Source: Hyphomicrobium sp. 12-62-95
Lineage (GTDB): Bacteria > Pseudomonadota > Alphaproteobacteria > Rhizobiales > Hyphomicrobiaceae
Direction: 5' to 3'
Assembly (NCBI GenBank): GCA_002279935.1
Contig: NCCZ01000009.1
Coordinates: 2,147-66,146 of the forward strand
DNA length: 64,000 bases
Both the position numbers and the translations under genes were made by a program. A model generated the notes under the pieces. It saw only the letters and a program-made list of their open reading frames with translations, had not been told where the DNA came from and ran no database searches. Positions 1-7,786 of this stretch are shown here, one piece after another (the first letter of the stretch is position 1; every line of letters starts with the position of its first letter).

Positions 1-205
1 CGCGGGTGAGAAGGCAGACGGGCGCTTCGTATCCCGCGACAGGTCGCCCGGTGAAATTGTCGGACCCGAAGTAGCGCATCTCGACAATGAGCCCCTCAAC
101 CTCCCGGCTGGCGTCCACGAAGGTCTCCGAAGAGGAGGTGGCGTCGACAGATGCACTGGCCAGACCGAAACCCAGCAGGAGAAGACGTGCACCGCGCATC
201 CGCAT
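1..205 (-). CDS. D-alanyl-D-alanine dipeptidase (VanX/DdpX-like), N-terminal part only
   Basis: Read directly from the minus strand; the gene runs off the left edge. Translation from the ATG at 205 gives 68 residues: a signal-peptide-like start (MRMRGARLLLLGFGLASA), then VDASREVEGLIVEMRYFGSD and NFTGRPVAGY. The pattern of an acidic/hydrophobic strand followed by Y-x-x-x-DNFTG is typical of the N-terminus of M15D peptidases (VanX, DdpX). These are zinc enzymes that cleave D-Ala-D-Ala in the periplasm. An AAGGAG ribosome-binding site lies about 8 bases upstream of the ATG. The catalytic zinc residues are outside the window, so activity cannot be judged. It could belong to the island or to flanking chromosome. 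Confidence 0.72.
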   Translation of the reverse strand, partial: MRMRGARLLLLGFGLASASVDATSSSETFVDASREVEGLIVEMRYFGSDNFTGRPVAGYEAPVCLLTR

Positions 206-264
206 GTTGTCGAACTCCTTTTTTTGAGGCTGTGAACAACGCGCATGGGCTTATCAATCCCCGC

Positions 265-912
265 CTAGCCCACCTTGCTGCCACGGCGCGGCAGGTCGCC
301 GAGGGTTGGTTGCTGCGTGGGGTTGGCCCGGTGTTGAGCGAATAAATCGCAGATGGCGTGAGCGGATTGAGGCAGTGCCTCCAGATAGGCATGGCGTCGC
401 TTGGCGGGGATCGTCTCGGCAACCGGGCGCAGTTCGGGGTGGGTCGCATGCTCATAGGCCAGCGCCCAAATAGGTAAGAAATGCAGCACGTGCTCCTCTT
501 GCGCGGCCAGCTTCGACCAAGCCTCTGAGCGCAACAGAGTCCCCGTCAGGAACCCCTGCGCCCAATGATTGCCACGAACCGCGCCCTGCGCGTCGGGCAG
601 AAAAAGAGGGGGCCGGTCTTGCTTGTTTTGAAAGCTGGACGAAATGTCCATTGCGAGGCGGAACGTGAGCAGAAAGCACAGCGAGGCTTCGCTGGCGGAT
701 CGGAAGCTGGACTTCTGTGTCTCGGTGGCCTTGGGAAAGAGAAACTCGAACAAGTCCATGGGTAGAATAAGATCCGGACCCACGGCCGCAGCGGTGAGAA
801 AGCCATCGATGGCTTCAATGTTTGGAACGAGGCTGCCATCAACCGCTTGGAGGAGGTCGTTGAGCCGTCTCAGTTCCGCGTCCGACAGATGACTTTTAGG
901 ATCAGACGACAT
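265..912 (-). CDS. YecA/UPF0149 family protein
   Basis: A 215-residue cytoplasmic protein. Residues 8 to 55 carry the UPF0149 signature: L-x-x-LNDLLQAVDG, then the EAIDGFLTAAAVGPDLILP segment that defines the YgfB/YecA fold. The rest is helical with no membrane segment. The C-terminal SEC-C zinc motif found in some relatives is absent. Family members are of poorly defined function. It is transcribed toward the VanX-like gene, 59 bases away. Assignment rests on the N-terminal motif only. Confidence 0.7.
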   Translation of the reverse strand: MSSDPKSHLSDAELRRLNDLLQAVDGSLVPNIEAIDGFLTAAAVGPDLILPMDLFEFLFPKATETQKSSFRSASEASLCFLLTFRLAMDISSSFQNKQDRPPLFLPDAQGAVRGNHWAQGFLTGTLLRSEAWSKLAAQEEHVLHFLPIWALAYEHATHPELRPVAETIPAKRRHAYLEALPQSAHAICDLFAQHRANPTQQPTLGDLPRRGSKVG

Positions 913-1396
913 GGCGGAGCCCGAATCAATCAGCTCTTCAGTTTTTGTTCGGGAAGGCCGACCGCGTCAACCTGATCTCGATAGCCTGAGGAGAATTTCG
1001 CGTGTTGTGGCCTTCGATCGCGGTTAAGGACGATGATCCAGGCTGCGACGGCCGTTGCGCCATCGTCATATGACGACGACAGCGCCGGCGCCGTCTTGGT
1101 GCAGCCGCGGATGGTCTGAAACCGGATAGCTGAAGACGACGTAGGGCAGGGCACGCGCGTCTCATCCCAGAATTGCGATTACAATAAGTATGCGCTCATC
1201 GTTTCGCCGGTAGAACGTTGGTTCTCGTCCTTAGGACCACGTGCCCTTTGTGCCTGCGTCTACTCCGGCCTCTGAACTTCCATGCGACGATCCTCGCGGA
1301 CACGATGCTTGGTGCCAGCTCGTCATACCAACGACAAAGAATCTGCCGATTTGGGCAATTCGTAACACTTCGATCTTGGGCCCCGACGATGCGGGA
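913..1396. other. Intergenic stretch with no recognisable gene
   Basis: About 480 bases between the start of the YecA-like gene and the end of the FecR-domain gene. Short open frames exist on both strands but none has a recognisable domain or a convincing ribosome-binding site. I see no tRNA, repeat array or clear terminator. It may hold the promoter of the YecA-like gene and decayed coding sequence. Confidence 0.5.
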
Positions 1397-2158
1397 TCAC
1401 TGATCCCCTGGTTGACCATCTAAACAGCACTCATCTATCGAAGGCTTCTCATATCGCTCTAGTGATTCGAGTTGATCGACTTGGTCTTCGGTTCGATCAC
1501 CGCCGATCCTGAGATCAACAAGGTTGCCGAAATGGTTGCCGTAGAGGGGGTAGGGAACGCTGGAGGCGACAGTCCGTATCTTGCCATCCGGCGTTCCTGG
1601 TCCTGTGACAGAGCCGTCGGGGGAGACGGTCAACTGTTGTCCGGCGCTCACCGGATATGACTGCCCCCCGACCATAATGTTGGCGATACCTTCTTGAACC
1701 TGGAAAACACTGGGCCCCGTCTCGTCTGGATAGAGATCGATGACGGTGCCGCGTACGCCAGTCGTCGCAACTGGCGTTCTGATTTTATAATTCACCGGGT
1801 TCTGCGACCCGGTAATGAAGCGAAGTGCACCCTTTGTGGTGGATATCGCGACGTCGCCTGCGTTGGCGGCAGGATCATAAACGAGCTTGTCCAGTTTGAC
1901 TTTTGCCCGCGGTCCAATGGACAAGGTCGGTTCGTCGAGAAACAAGAGTTGGGCCATCGATGCATCGCCTGTGCTGACAACCTCCTGCTCATAGATTTTG
2001 CTACCCGGTGCCAGCACACCAGCCTGAGTGCCCCTTGCCTCGTTTTTGACTGCCGAAGCAACACCAGCCTGTCCGGCATACACTGAAGTCGAAGCGAGCA
2101 GGGTGAACGTCCAGACTGCGGAGAGCACCATGGAGGGATTGGTGCTGTGTCGCATCAT
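1397..2158 (-). CDS. FecR-domain exported protein
   Basis: 253 residues. An N-terminal signal peptide (about residues 1 to 29, ending SVYAG) is followed by a FecR-type beta domain, roughly residues 48 to 150. It contains LFLDEPTLSIGPRAKVKLDK, the KGALRFITG step and TPVATTGVRGTVID, all hallmarks of stand-alone periplasmic FecR proteins. There is no membrane anchor, and no sigma factor FecI or receptor FecA nearby, so it is unlikely to be a classical iron-citrate anti-sigma regulator. The last 40 residues are variable. It lies 16 bases downstream of the WYL regulator on the same strand and may be co-transcribed with it. Confidence 0.8.
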   Translation of the reverse strand: MMRHSTNPSMVLSAVWTFTLLASTSVYAGQAGVASAVKNEARGTQAGVLAPGSKIYEQEVVSTGDASMAQLLFLDEPTLSIGPRAKVKLDKLVYDPAANAGDVAISTTKGALRFITGSQNPVNYKIRTPVATTGVRGTVIDLYPDETGPSVFQVQEGIANIMVGGQSYPVSAGQQLTVSPDGSVTGPGTPDGKIRTVASSVPYPLYGNHFGNLVDLRIGGDRTEDQVDQLESLERYEKPSIDECCLDGQPGDQ

Positions 2159-2174
2159 TAAAGGCAGTTGCTTT

Positions 2175-2984
2175 TCAGACTTTACTCAACGGCTTTACCG
2201 ACACAGGCGAGAGCAGGGGGCGGTCGCGATCAGGTCCATCATTATCGATGAGATAGGCAGCATGCGCTATGCGGACGATCCGCATGCTGTTGCCTGAAGG
2301 GTCGAGGCCGTAGTCGGGCCCGACCGCATCAAGGCTCTCGCCTCCGCGTAGGCGAATTTGAAGTACCACCCGCTCGTGCCAGTCGCGATCGTGTTCTGGA
2401 CCCACGTATTCCTGCAGCTCTTCCGCTCGTGCGATGGCGGAAATGCGCGTGAGCACCAAGTCGCGCGGCGCGTTTGGTCCGTGGTCCCAGGCGCGCACAT
2501 GCAAGCGACCGGCGACGTGAACGATTGTATGTGGCGAGACGACGCGATCGCTAGCATCCCTGTGCCTGGAATGATAGCGCAGTCGTAAGGTGCGCTTGTC
2601 CGAAATTGCCTGGACAATTTCTCTCAGTATCCAAGTTGCCGGTTCGGCACGCTGGATCGGCTCTACCACTTCGTAGTGTTCTCCCAGCAACTCCTCAAGC
2701 CAGTCAGTGGTTTTTGGCTGAGGTAAAAACACGGGCGCTGCGGGCAGCGTCGCACCATCGCCAATGCTCAACTTCCCGCGGAATTTGACGACGATGTTGT
2801 GTCCACAACGCGCATGCAGCAGGCGTATGAAGGCGCCCTGATCGCGACTGACCATGCCGTCAGTTAGCCCGAAGCGATCCCGATAGGCTTTCTTCTCCTT
2901 GATTCCGAACCTGCCACTAAGCCGCAGGCAGGCTTCAATCCAAGCCAACCGGCGTTCCGCCTTCACAACGTTTTTCACAGCCAC
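2175..2984 (-). CDS. WYL-domain transcriptional regulator divergent from the cas operon
   Basis: 269 residues. The N-terminal ~85 residues form a winged helix (RRLAWIEACLRLSGRFG, a recognition region around KAYRDRFGLTDGMVSRDQ). A WYL-type ligand-binding domain follows at about 110 to 190 (TLRLRYHSRHRD, VVSPHTIVHVAGRLHVRAWD, LVLTRISAI), then a WCX-like C-terminus. WYL regulators often control CRISPR-Cas and other defence loci and are thought to sense nucleic acids or nucleotides. Its start is 107 bases from cas8f on the opposite strand, so the shared intergenic region is the obvious operator. Repressor versus activator cannot be told from sequence. Confidence 0.85.
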   Translation of the reverse strand: MAVKNVVKAERRLAWIEACLRLSGRFGIKEKKAYRDRFGLTDGMVSRDQGAFIRLLHARCGHNIVVKFRGKLSIGDGATLPAAPVFLPQPKTTDWLEELLGEHYEVVEPIQRAEPATWILREIVQAISDKRTLRLRYHSRHRDASDRVVSPHTIVHVAGRLHVRAWDHGPNAPRDLVLTRISAIARAEELQEYVGPEHDRDWHERVVLQIRLRGGESLDAVGPDYGLDPSGNSMRIVRIAHAAYLIDNDGPDRDRPLLSPVSVKPLSKV

Positions 2985-3091
2985 CTAACCAGCCTCCATT
3001 TTTTTGAAATAATCAATTTTATTTGTTTGGGTCAAGGGCAAGATCAGCCTAGTGTCCGTCGCAGGAAGAACGTGCGGTCGGGGAGGCAGGG
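2985..3091. promoter_or_regulatory. Divergent wyl/cas8f promoter region with an AT-rich inverted repeat
   Basis: This 107-base divergent gap is much more AT-rich than its surroundings at 2998 to 3030. It contains a perfect inverted repeat, AAATAA (3007-3012) and TTATTT (3019-3024), separated by 6 bases. Position and symmetry suit an operator for the adjacent WYL regulator; this is inference. A GGGGAGGCAGGG stretch just before 3092 serves as the cas8f ribosome-binding site. No clear sigma-70 boxes could be assigned. Confidence 0.45.
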
Positions 3092-4240
3092 ATGAGCGAC
3101 GAGACGCCAACGCTGGATAAGCTCATCGGACATACACCACTGGGACGCATCCTCAAGAAGGACGGCATTGCCGTCGAGTTCGCGCTGATCCGTCGCGCGT
3201 TCGAGGCGCAGGGGAAGGTGGCTCCCGACGCGAAAAAATTTCAACAGATTGGGCAGTTTAGCGGAACGCACCTCCTAAAGCTGATCACGCCACGCGCTGA
3301 GATCGGGCAGCACCTGCTTAGGGTTCAGCGCGCGGCCGGAAATGAAGCCACAGCCGTTATCCCTTCGACCGATGCAAGGCTGGCACCCGTAGCGAAGATT
3401 GCATTCAGGCTCCTAGAAGTCGAAGGCCACGCGACGCGCTCACTGGTTGATCATATCCTGAGCCCTGACGAACTCTCGCCAACTGTGACGAAGGCGTTCG
3501 CGGATGTGTTTGGCGACGACGCATTGGCGGCACTGCGCGAGGGACTGAAATTGACGTTGCCAGCGGTCACGACACTGCCGGCGGCTGAGTTCCCGATCAT
3601 CTTCCTACCGCGACCCGGTGGCGGCGATCTGCAGGTAACGCCCATTGCGCCGGCTGAAGCCTATGTTCGCTTTAACGATGTCAGAGAGCGTTATTTCCGC
3701 AAGCAAGAGGGTGGTGCACCGCCGATCTCGAAAGCTCGTTGGCATCGTCAACTTGTTACGACTAAACAACAGAACATCTCCAGTGCCGTGGGCCAGAGGC
3801 GCACGCGCTTTCTCGCGACGATGCCGCGTTTGCTCGATCGTTACAGCGCGGAGCTGCATCGCTATGTGCACGGAGGCCGCTTTCCCAGATGGCGCGACGA
3901 GCGTGTCGTAGAAGCGGTGGCAGGTTACGCGGCGCTGCTGGACCGAAGCTCGGGGCGCACAAGCGATGGGTATGATCCAATCAAGGCATATAGCAACGCA
4001 GACATCCGCCGTGGTCTCGACGAACGCGCTGGACGTCTGATTGAAGCTGCAAGAGCATTTGTCGATGAAACGCTTGGTGACCTTGAGCGCGAATACCCGG
4101 ACAAAAAGCAACTCGAAAATCCCGATTTGGTCTCGGTGATCCTTAACAGGCACTGGCCTAAGCAAGATGAATTCGACAGGGCACGGCGTGTGCTTTCCAG
4201 CGACCACTTTAAGGGGCGGCTCGAAGCAGAACGGGGGTAA
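3092..4240 (+). CDS. cas8f: Type I-F Cascade large subunit Cas8f (Csy1), divergent and short
   Basis: 382 residues, shorter than the roughly 430 of the Pseudomonas Csy1. The key family segment is recognisable: FPIIFLPRPGGG, then about 50 residues later LVTTKQQNISSAVGQRRTRF, matching the GGTKPQNIS block of Csy1. In type I-F, Cas8f recognises the CC protospacer-adjacent motif and caps the 5' end of crRNA in the Csy complex. It is the first gene of the operon and its stop lies 4 bases before the cas5f ATG. The N-terminal third is not obviously like known Csy1. Assignment is supported by the neighbouring cas5f, cas7f and cas6f. Confidence 0.82.
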   Translation: MSDETPTLDKLIGHTPLGRILKKDGIAVEFALIRRAFEAQGKVAPDAKKFQQIGQFSGTHLLKLITPRAEIGQHLLRVQRAAGNEATAVIPSTDARLAPVAKIAFRLLEVEGHATRSLVDHILSPDELSPTVTKAFADVFGDDALAALREGLKLTLPAVTTLPAAEFPIIFLPRPGGGDLQVTPIAPAEAYVRFNDVRERYFRKQEGGAPPISKARWHRQLVTTKQQNISSAVGQRRTRFLATMPRLLDRYSAELHRYVHGGRFPRWRDERVVEAVAGYAALLDRSSGRTSDGYDPIKAYSNADIRRGLDERAGRLIEAARAFVDETLGDLEREYPDKKQLENPDLVSVILNRHWPKQDEFDRARRVLSSDHFKGRLEAERG

Positions 4241-4244
4241 TGAC

Positions 4245-5057
4245 ATGCTGTTTCTCGCGAAAGACCTCGAAGCCAGCCGGGTCAATCTTCTGATGAACGA
4301 CTTTGCCGCCGGTCTGCCTAGCCCGCTTGCCTTCCTCGGTCTTGGAGAAGCCGTTGGCCGCTCGCTCGGTGCGGAAAATTGGTCGGTGGCGGTGCTGCCG
4401 GTCTTGCATCGCGTTGATGCTTCCGAGGGGCGGACGCGGCCCGAATACTCGACCCGAAGGGACAAAGCAAAGTTCCAACCGGACGAAATCGCGGAAGACT
4501 TGAACGGCATGGTGAAGGCGTCACTGCTGCTCGACATTCCTGATGTGACAGATGATCAACGGGTACGCGAGGCGTTGATTGGGCGCCGGATTGCAGGCGG
4601 GCCGATCCACAATCAGGACATCAGCGTCGTGCGCCCCACGGCCGATGGCTCATGCTTCAACGACATCAGCCGCGGCTACGCGATGCTCCCGGCGATGCCG
4701 CCCAAGTCCCACGTGATTGCCACAGGCGCGATCAGCGGCCTGCAAGCCTTCGCCGCCGAACTCTACCCGGCGGAGCGTGAGCCTGGGACTGGCTGGATCG
4801 TGCCGGTGGCTGTTGGTCATCGATTGCTGGAAGATCCAGCGAGTTCGCCCAAGCGCAGCAACACTCGCAATCCGAGCATCCCTCATGTCTTCTCCGAGCC
4901 TGTCGTTGGGATGGCCGAACTCGTCTCAGTGCGCAGCAGGCGCCTCCGAGACCTCAGCGATACAACCCTGCAAGACCTGTTCTGGCGCTGGAGGGCTGAG
5001 GGCGACTGGATCGTCGGGCATCAAAACTATCATCCCAATCAACACGCAGCGACTTGA
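4245..5057 (+). CDS. cas5f: Type I-F Cascade subunit Cas5f (Csy2)
   Basis: 270 residues from the ATG at 4245, chosen because homology begins there and it follows the cas8f stop by 4 bases; an open frame extends upstream inside cas8f. Matches to Csy2 are clear in order: GLPSPLAFLGLGEAV near the start, VKASLLLDI, RRIAGGPIH, GTGWIVPVAVGHRLL, and a C-terminal ELVSVRSRRLRDLSD plus LQDLFWRW. Csy2 pairs with Cas8f and binds the 5' handle of crRNA. Thirteen bases separate it from cas7f. Confidence 0.9.
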   Translation: MLFLAKDLEASRVNLLMNDFAAGLPSPLAFLGLGEAVGRSLGAENWSVAVLPVLHRVDASEGRTRPEYSTRRDKAKFQPDEIAEDLNGMVKASLLLDIPDVTDDQRVREALIGRRIAGGPIHNQDISVVRPTADGSCFNDISRGYAMLPAMPPKSHVIATGAISGLQAFAAELYPAEREPGTGWIVPVAVGHRLLEDPASSPKRSNTRNPSIPHVFSEPVVGMAELVSVRSRRLRDLSDTTLQDLFWRWRAEGDWIVGHQNYHPNQHAAT

Positions 5058-5070
5058 ATGGAGAGCACCT

Positions 5071-6159
5071 ATGGCAGATGTCAAGGAAAAGAAGCGGTCA
5101 CTCGAAACCGGCATGTTGAGTTTTGCGCGCTCGTTGCAGCCATCGGAAGGACTGTTCTGGGGCACGCGTTCGAGTGAGCCTGCTTGGAAGCAGCCGATCG
5201 AGGTGTTCGAGAAGGGCGTTCGAGGCCAATCGTCGGAATTCAAGACCGACAAGCCCGGCAAGAGCAATCCGCAGGTAGTGGAGGCCGCCGTCGTCCCGCC
5301 GGGATGCGACGGCGTTCGACTCGGGTTTTCGATGCTTGTGCTGCCCCATAGCCTTAAGCCATGCGCCTGCGGGGACGTCGATGTCGGCAACGCCTACCAG
5401 CAGCTTGTCGGTGCCTATGCCGACAAGGGCGGGTTTCGACATCTCGCGCGCCTCTATCTCTGGAACATCGCGAATGGGCGCTTTGCCTGGCGCAACCGTT
5501 TTCAAGCAGACGCCATGAAGGTGGTAGTCGCGTTCGACGAACAACAGATCGTCTTTGATCCAACGCGCCTGAGCCTCGGTAAGGCGTCCAGTCTTGACGA
5601 TTTGCGCGGTGCAGCCCTTACGAATGAGCAGCCTCCCATAGAAGAGTTGATCGCCTACATCGAGAAGGGACTAAGTACTGAACAAGATAAGCGTGTTGTG
5701 CTTGACGTGACGTGGCATGCTACCATGCGAGAGGGGCAGGAAATATTCCCGTCGCAGGAGTATCTTCGCGATGAGAAGCGCGAGGATGCAGCAAGTCGTG
5801 TCTACGCGAAACTGCCGCGGGTGGAGAACGGCCGAGAGATCAATCAGGCTTCCATGCACAGTCAGAAAATCGGTGCTGCGCTGCGCCATATTGACGAGGT
5901 TCCCGGACACGACGGCGCCATTGCTGTCAATCCCTACGGCGGCATGCAAGAGACAGGCGCCGTATTGCGGGCGGACACTAAGCGCGGTGGCCTCGACATG
6001 GCCAAGAGCTTCTACGTTCTTCGCTCGAACGCCGACGGTCTTTTTGCTGCAATCGAGACCGCATCGGACGCTGATACCATTCCCGGTGACGTCCACTTTG
6101 TTATCGCCAACCTTGTACGGGGTGGAGTCTTTGGTCAGAAGGGAGGGGCTGACACATGA
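5071..6159 (+). CDS. cas7f: Type I-F Cascade backbone subunit Cas7f (Csy3)
   Basis: 362 residues from the ATG at 5071, with GGAGAG 4 to 9 bases upstream; the open frame upstream overlaps cas5f and is not coding. The Csy3 signature LSFARSLQPSEGLFWG occurs at about residues 16 to 31, and NGRFAWRNRF at about residues 136 to 145. Six copies of Cas7f form the helical filament along the crRNA spacer. The stop overlaps the cas6f start (ATGA), indicating translational coupling. Length is close to the usual ~340. Confidence 0.92.
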   Translation: MADVKEKKRSLETGMLSFARSLQPSEGLFWGTRSSEPAWKQPIEVFEKGVRGQSSEFKTDKPGKSNPQVVEAAVVPPGCDGVRLGFSMLVLPHSLKPCACGDVDVGNAYQQLVGAYADKGGFRHLARLYLWNIANGRFAWRNRFQADAMKVVVAFDEQQIVFDPTRLSLGKASSLDDLRGAALTNEQPPIEELIAYIEKGLSTEQDKRVVLDVTWHATMREGQEIFPSQEYLRDEKREDAASRVYAKLPRVENGREINQASMHSQKIGAALRHIDEVPGHDGAIAVNPYGGMQETGAVLRADTKRGGLDMAKSFYVLRSNADGLFAAIETASDADTIPGDVHFVIANLVRGGVFGQKGGADT

Positions 6160-6809
6160 CCACGCTCCAAACGGGCATTGGCCTCTGCCACCCGACGCAC
6201 CAGCTCTCGATCCGGCCTGTGCCAGCGGTCATCGAACTTGGTGCACTTCCCGACTTCATCCACACGGCGCTCAATGCAGCCCATCACGCCAACCGTCATG
6301 GCGCGCTGGACGATAGGATCGCCGTCGCGCTACCAGGAATGCATGTTCAGCGCGGCGTCGCACGACCTGGTTCCGAAGTTGTCCTGTTCGGCTCGCAAGT
6401 CGCCCTTGATCGCTATCTCGCCCTCGAAGGCATCGAACGTCTGGCGCGCCGCGGCATGGTGCGCGACCTCGATATAGTGGAGGCTTTCGGTCAAGCAGGT
6501 GGGCGCGGCACCGCCTACATCCGCAGCCGTCAGGCGGCACGGCGCAGCCCCGGAGCCGTGCGACGTGCACGGGCACGTGCGGAACGCCGTGGCATCGCGA
6601 TGCCTGAAGCGATCGAAACCCGGCCAGTAAGCCAAGCCGTTCTAGCGCTCCACTTCGGCTCGGCCGTCGTCCATGTCTGCGAGATCGAGGCGGAGATCCT
6701 CGACGGTCCGCTATCGATCGGCACTTATGGGTTCTCCTTGGTCGGCGCACCCGCCGTCCTGCCGATTCTGCCCGACCGCTCGACACGCGGCCTCGACGAT
6801 GCAGCGTAA
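6156..6809 (+). CDS. cas6f: crRNA-processing endoribonuclease Cas6f (Csy4)
   Basis: 217 residues. The catalytic histidine aligns with H36 (context DFIHTALN, compare KLHQAL of Csy4). An arginine-rich helix at about 130 to 148 (RRSPGAVRRARARAERRG) corresponds to the RNA-binding helix, and a C-terminal GPLSIGTYGFS matches the GPL...YGLS end of Csy4. Cas6f cuts at the base of the repeat hairpin and stays bound to it. The repeat in this window has exactly such a hairpin, so enzyme and substrate agree. It overlaps cas7f by 4 bases and cas1 by 11. Confidence 0.88.
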   Translation: MTTLQTGIGLCHPTHQLSIRPVPAVIELGALPDFIHTALNAAHHANRHGALDDRIAVALPGMHVQRGVARPGSEVVLFGSQVALDRYLALEGIERLARRGMVRDLDIVEAFGQAGGRGTAYIRSRQAARRSPGAVRRARARAERRGIAMPEAIETRPVSQAVLALHFGSAVVHVCEIEAEILDGPLSIGTYGFSLVGAPAVLPILPDRSTRGLDDAA

Positions 6810-7785
6810 GGGTGGGCCGAGGCTTCTTATCACCGATCGTGAGGGCGCGCTTTATCTCGAGCGCGCCCGCGTCCACGTCGAGGGTGGACGGATCGTTTAC
6901 ACGATCACGGACGACGAGAACGCGCGCGAGTTCAATGTGCCGCACGTCAATCTAGCCGTGCTGTTCCTCGGCCAGGGCACGTCCATCACCCAGGAGGCGA
7001 TGCGGTTGCTCGGTGAGGAGCACGTTCATCTCGCGGTCACGGGTACAGGCGGTACACCTATGCACATGGGCGCGCTGACGACCTATACCGCCACAGGTCA
7101 CTTCCGCCGGCTCTTGCCGATCTATCGCGATCCGGCTCTGTCCTTGAAGGCCGCGATCGCCGTCATGAACCATCGCACTCTGCGAATGACGACGATTGGC
7201 GGACAGATCGCAGCACGGGAACTGCGGGCAAGACAAATCGACGGGCTGAAAGCCGCTGGTGCGAAATTCGAAATCGCACTGAAAGGTTGCCGTGATGTGG
7301 CGCAACTCCTCGGCTACGAAGGCGAGTACTCCAAGGCCTGCTATCGGGAATTCGGCGGAATGGTTGGTCTGAAATCGTTCCGGCGCAACGCCGGCGCAGG
7401 CCCCTCCGACGAGGAACGGATCGACGACCCTGAAGCCATATGTATCGCGCTCGCCAACCGCCTCATCGATCATGGCAACTACCTGTGCTATGGTATGTCC
7501 GGCGCAGCTCTATGGGCGCTGGGTATTCCCCCGCACATGTCGATCTTCCATGGCAAGACACGCGCCGGAGGGTTGGTGTTCGACCTCGCCGATAGCTTCA
7601 AGGATGCTCTCGTCCTGCCGCTCGCATTCGCTGTTGCAACAGGTAGGAAGTCAGACGATCCCGAGAAGCAATTCCGCGCCAGACTGATCGAAATATTCGA
7701 CGATTATAAGATCCTTGCGAAGGCCGTCGACACCGTGGAGGCCATGCTTCTGGCAGGCGAAGGCAAGTCGGCGACGGTGGACTGA
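6799..7785 (+). CDS. cas1: CRISPR integrase Cas1, type I-F
   Basis: 328 residues from the ATG at 6799, inside the end of cas6f; upstream in-frame sequence is cas6f shadow. Metal-binding residues expected for Cas1 are visible: the glutamate in GYEGEYSK, the histidine in SIFHGKTR and the aspartate in LVFDLADSFKD. Cas1 with the Cas2 part of Cas2/3 inserts new spacers at the leader end of the array. In canonical I-F loci cas1 is the first gene; here it is fifth. It is followed by cas2/3 after a single base. Confidence 0.95.
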   Translation: MQRKGGPRLLITDREGALYLERARVHVEGGRIVYTITDDENAREFNVPHVNLAVLFLGQGTSITQEAMRLLGEEHVHLAVTGTGGTPMHMGALTTYTATGHFRRLLPIYRDPALSLKAAIAVMNHRTLRMTTIGGQIAARELRARQIDGLKAAGAKFEIALKGCRDVAQLLGYEGEYSKACYREFGGMVGLKSFRRNAGAGPSDEERIDDPEAICIALANRLIDHGNYLCYGMSGAALWALGIPPHMSIFHGKTRAGGLVFDLADSFKDALVLPLAFAVATGRKSDDPEKQFRARLIEIFDDYKILAKAVDTVEAMLLAGEGKSATVD

Positions 7786-7786
7786 A

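Noticed and set aside
3052..3075. Possible partial match of array 2 spacer 2 (22506-22537) to the cas8f promoter (GTGTCCG, then AGGAAG), suggesting crRNA-guided autoregulation
   Set aside because: Only 7 and 6 bases match with different spacing, and the bases before the match are CT rather than the CC PAM. Chance is the better explanation.
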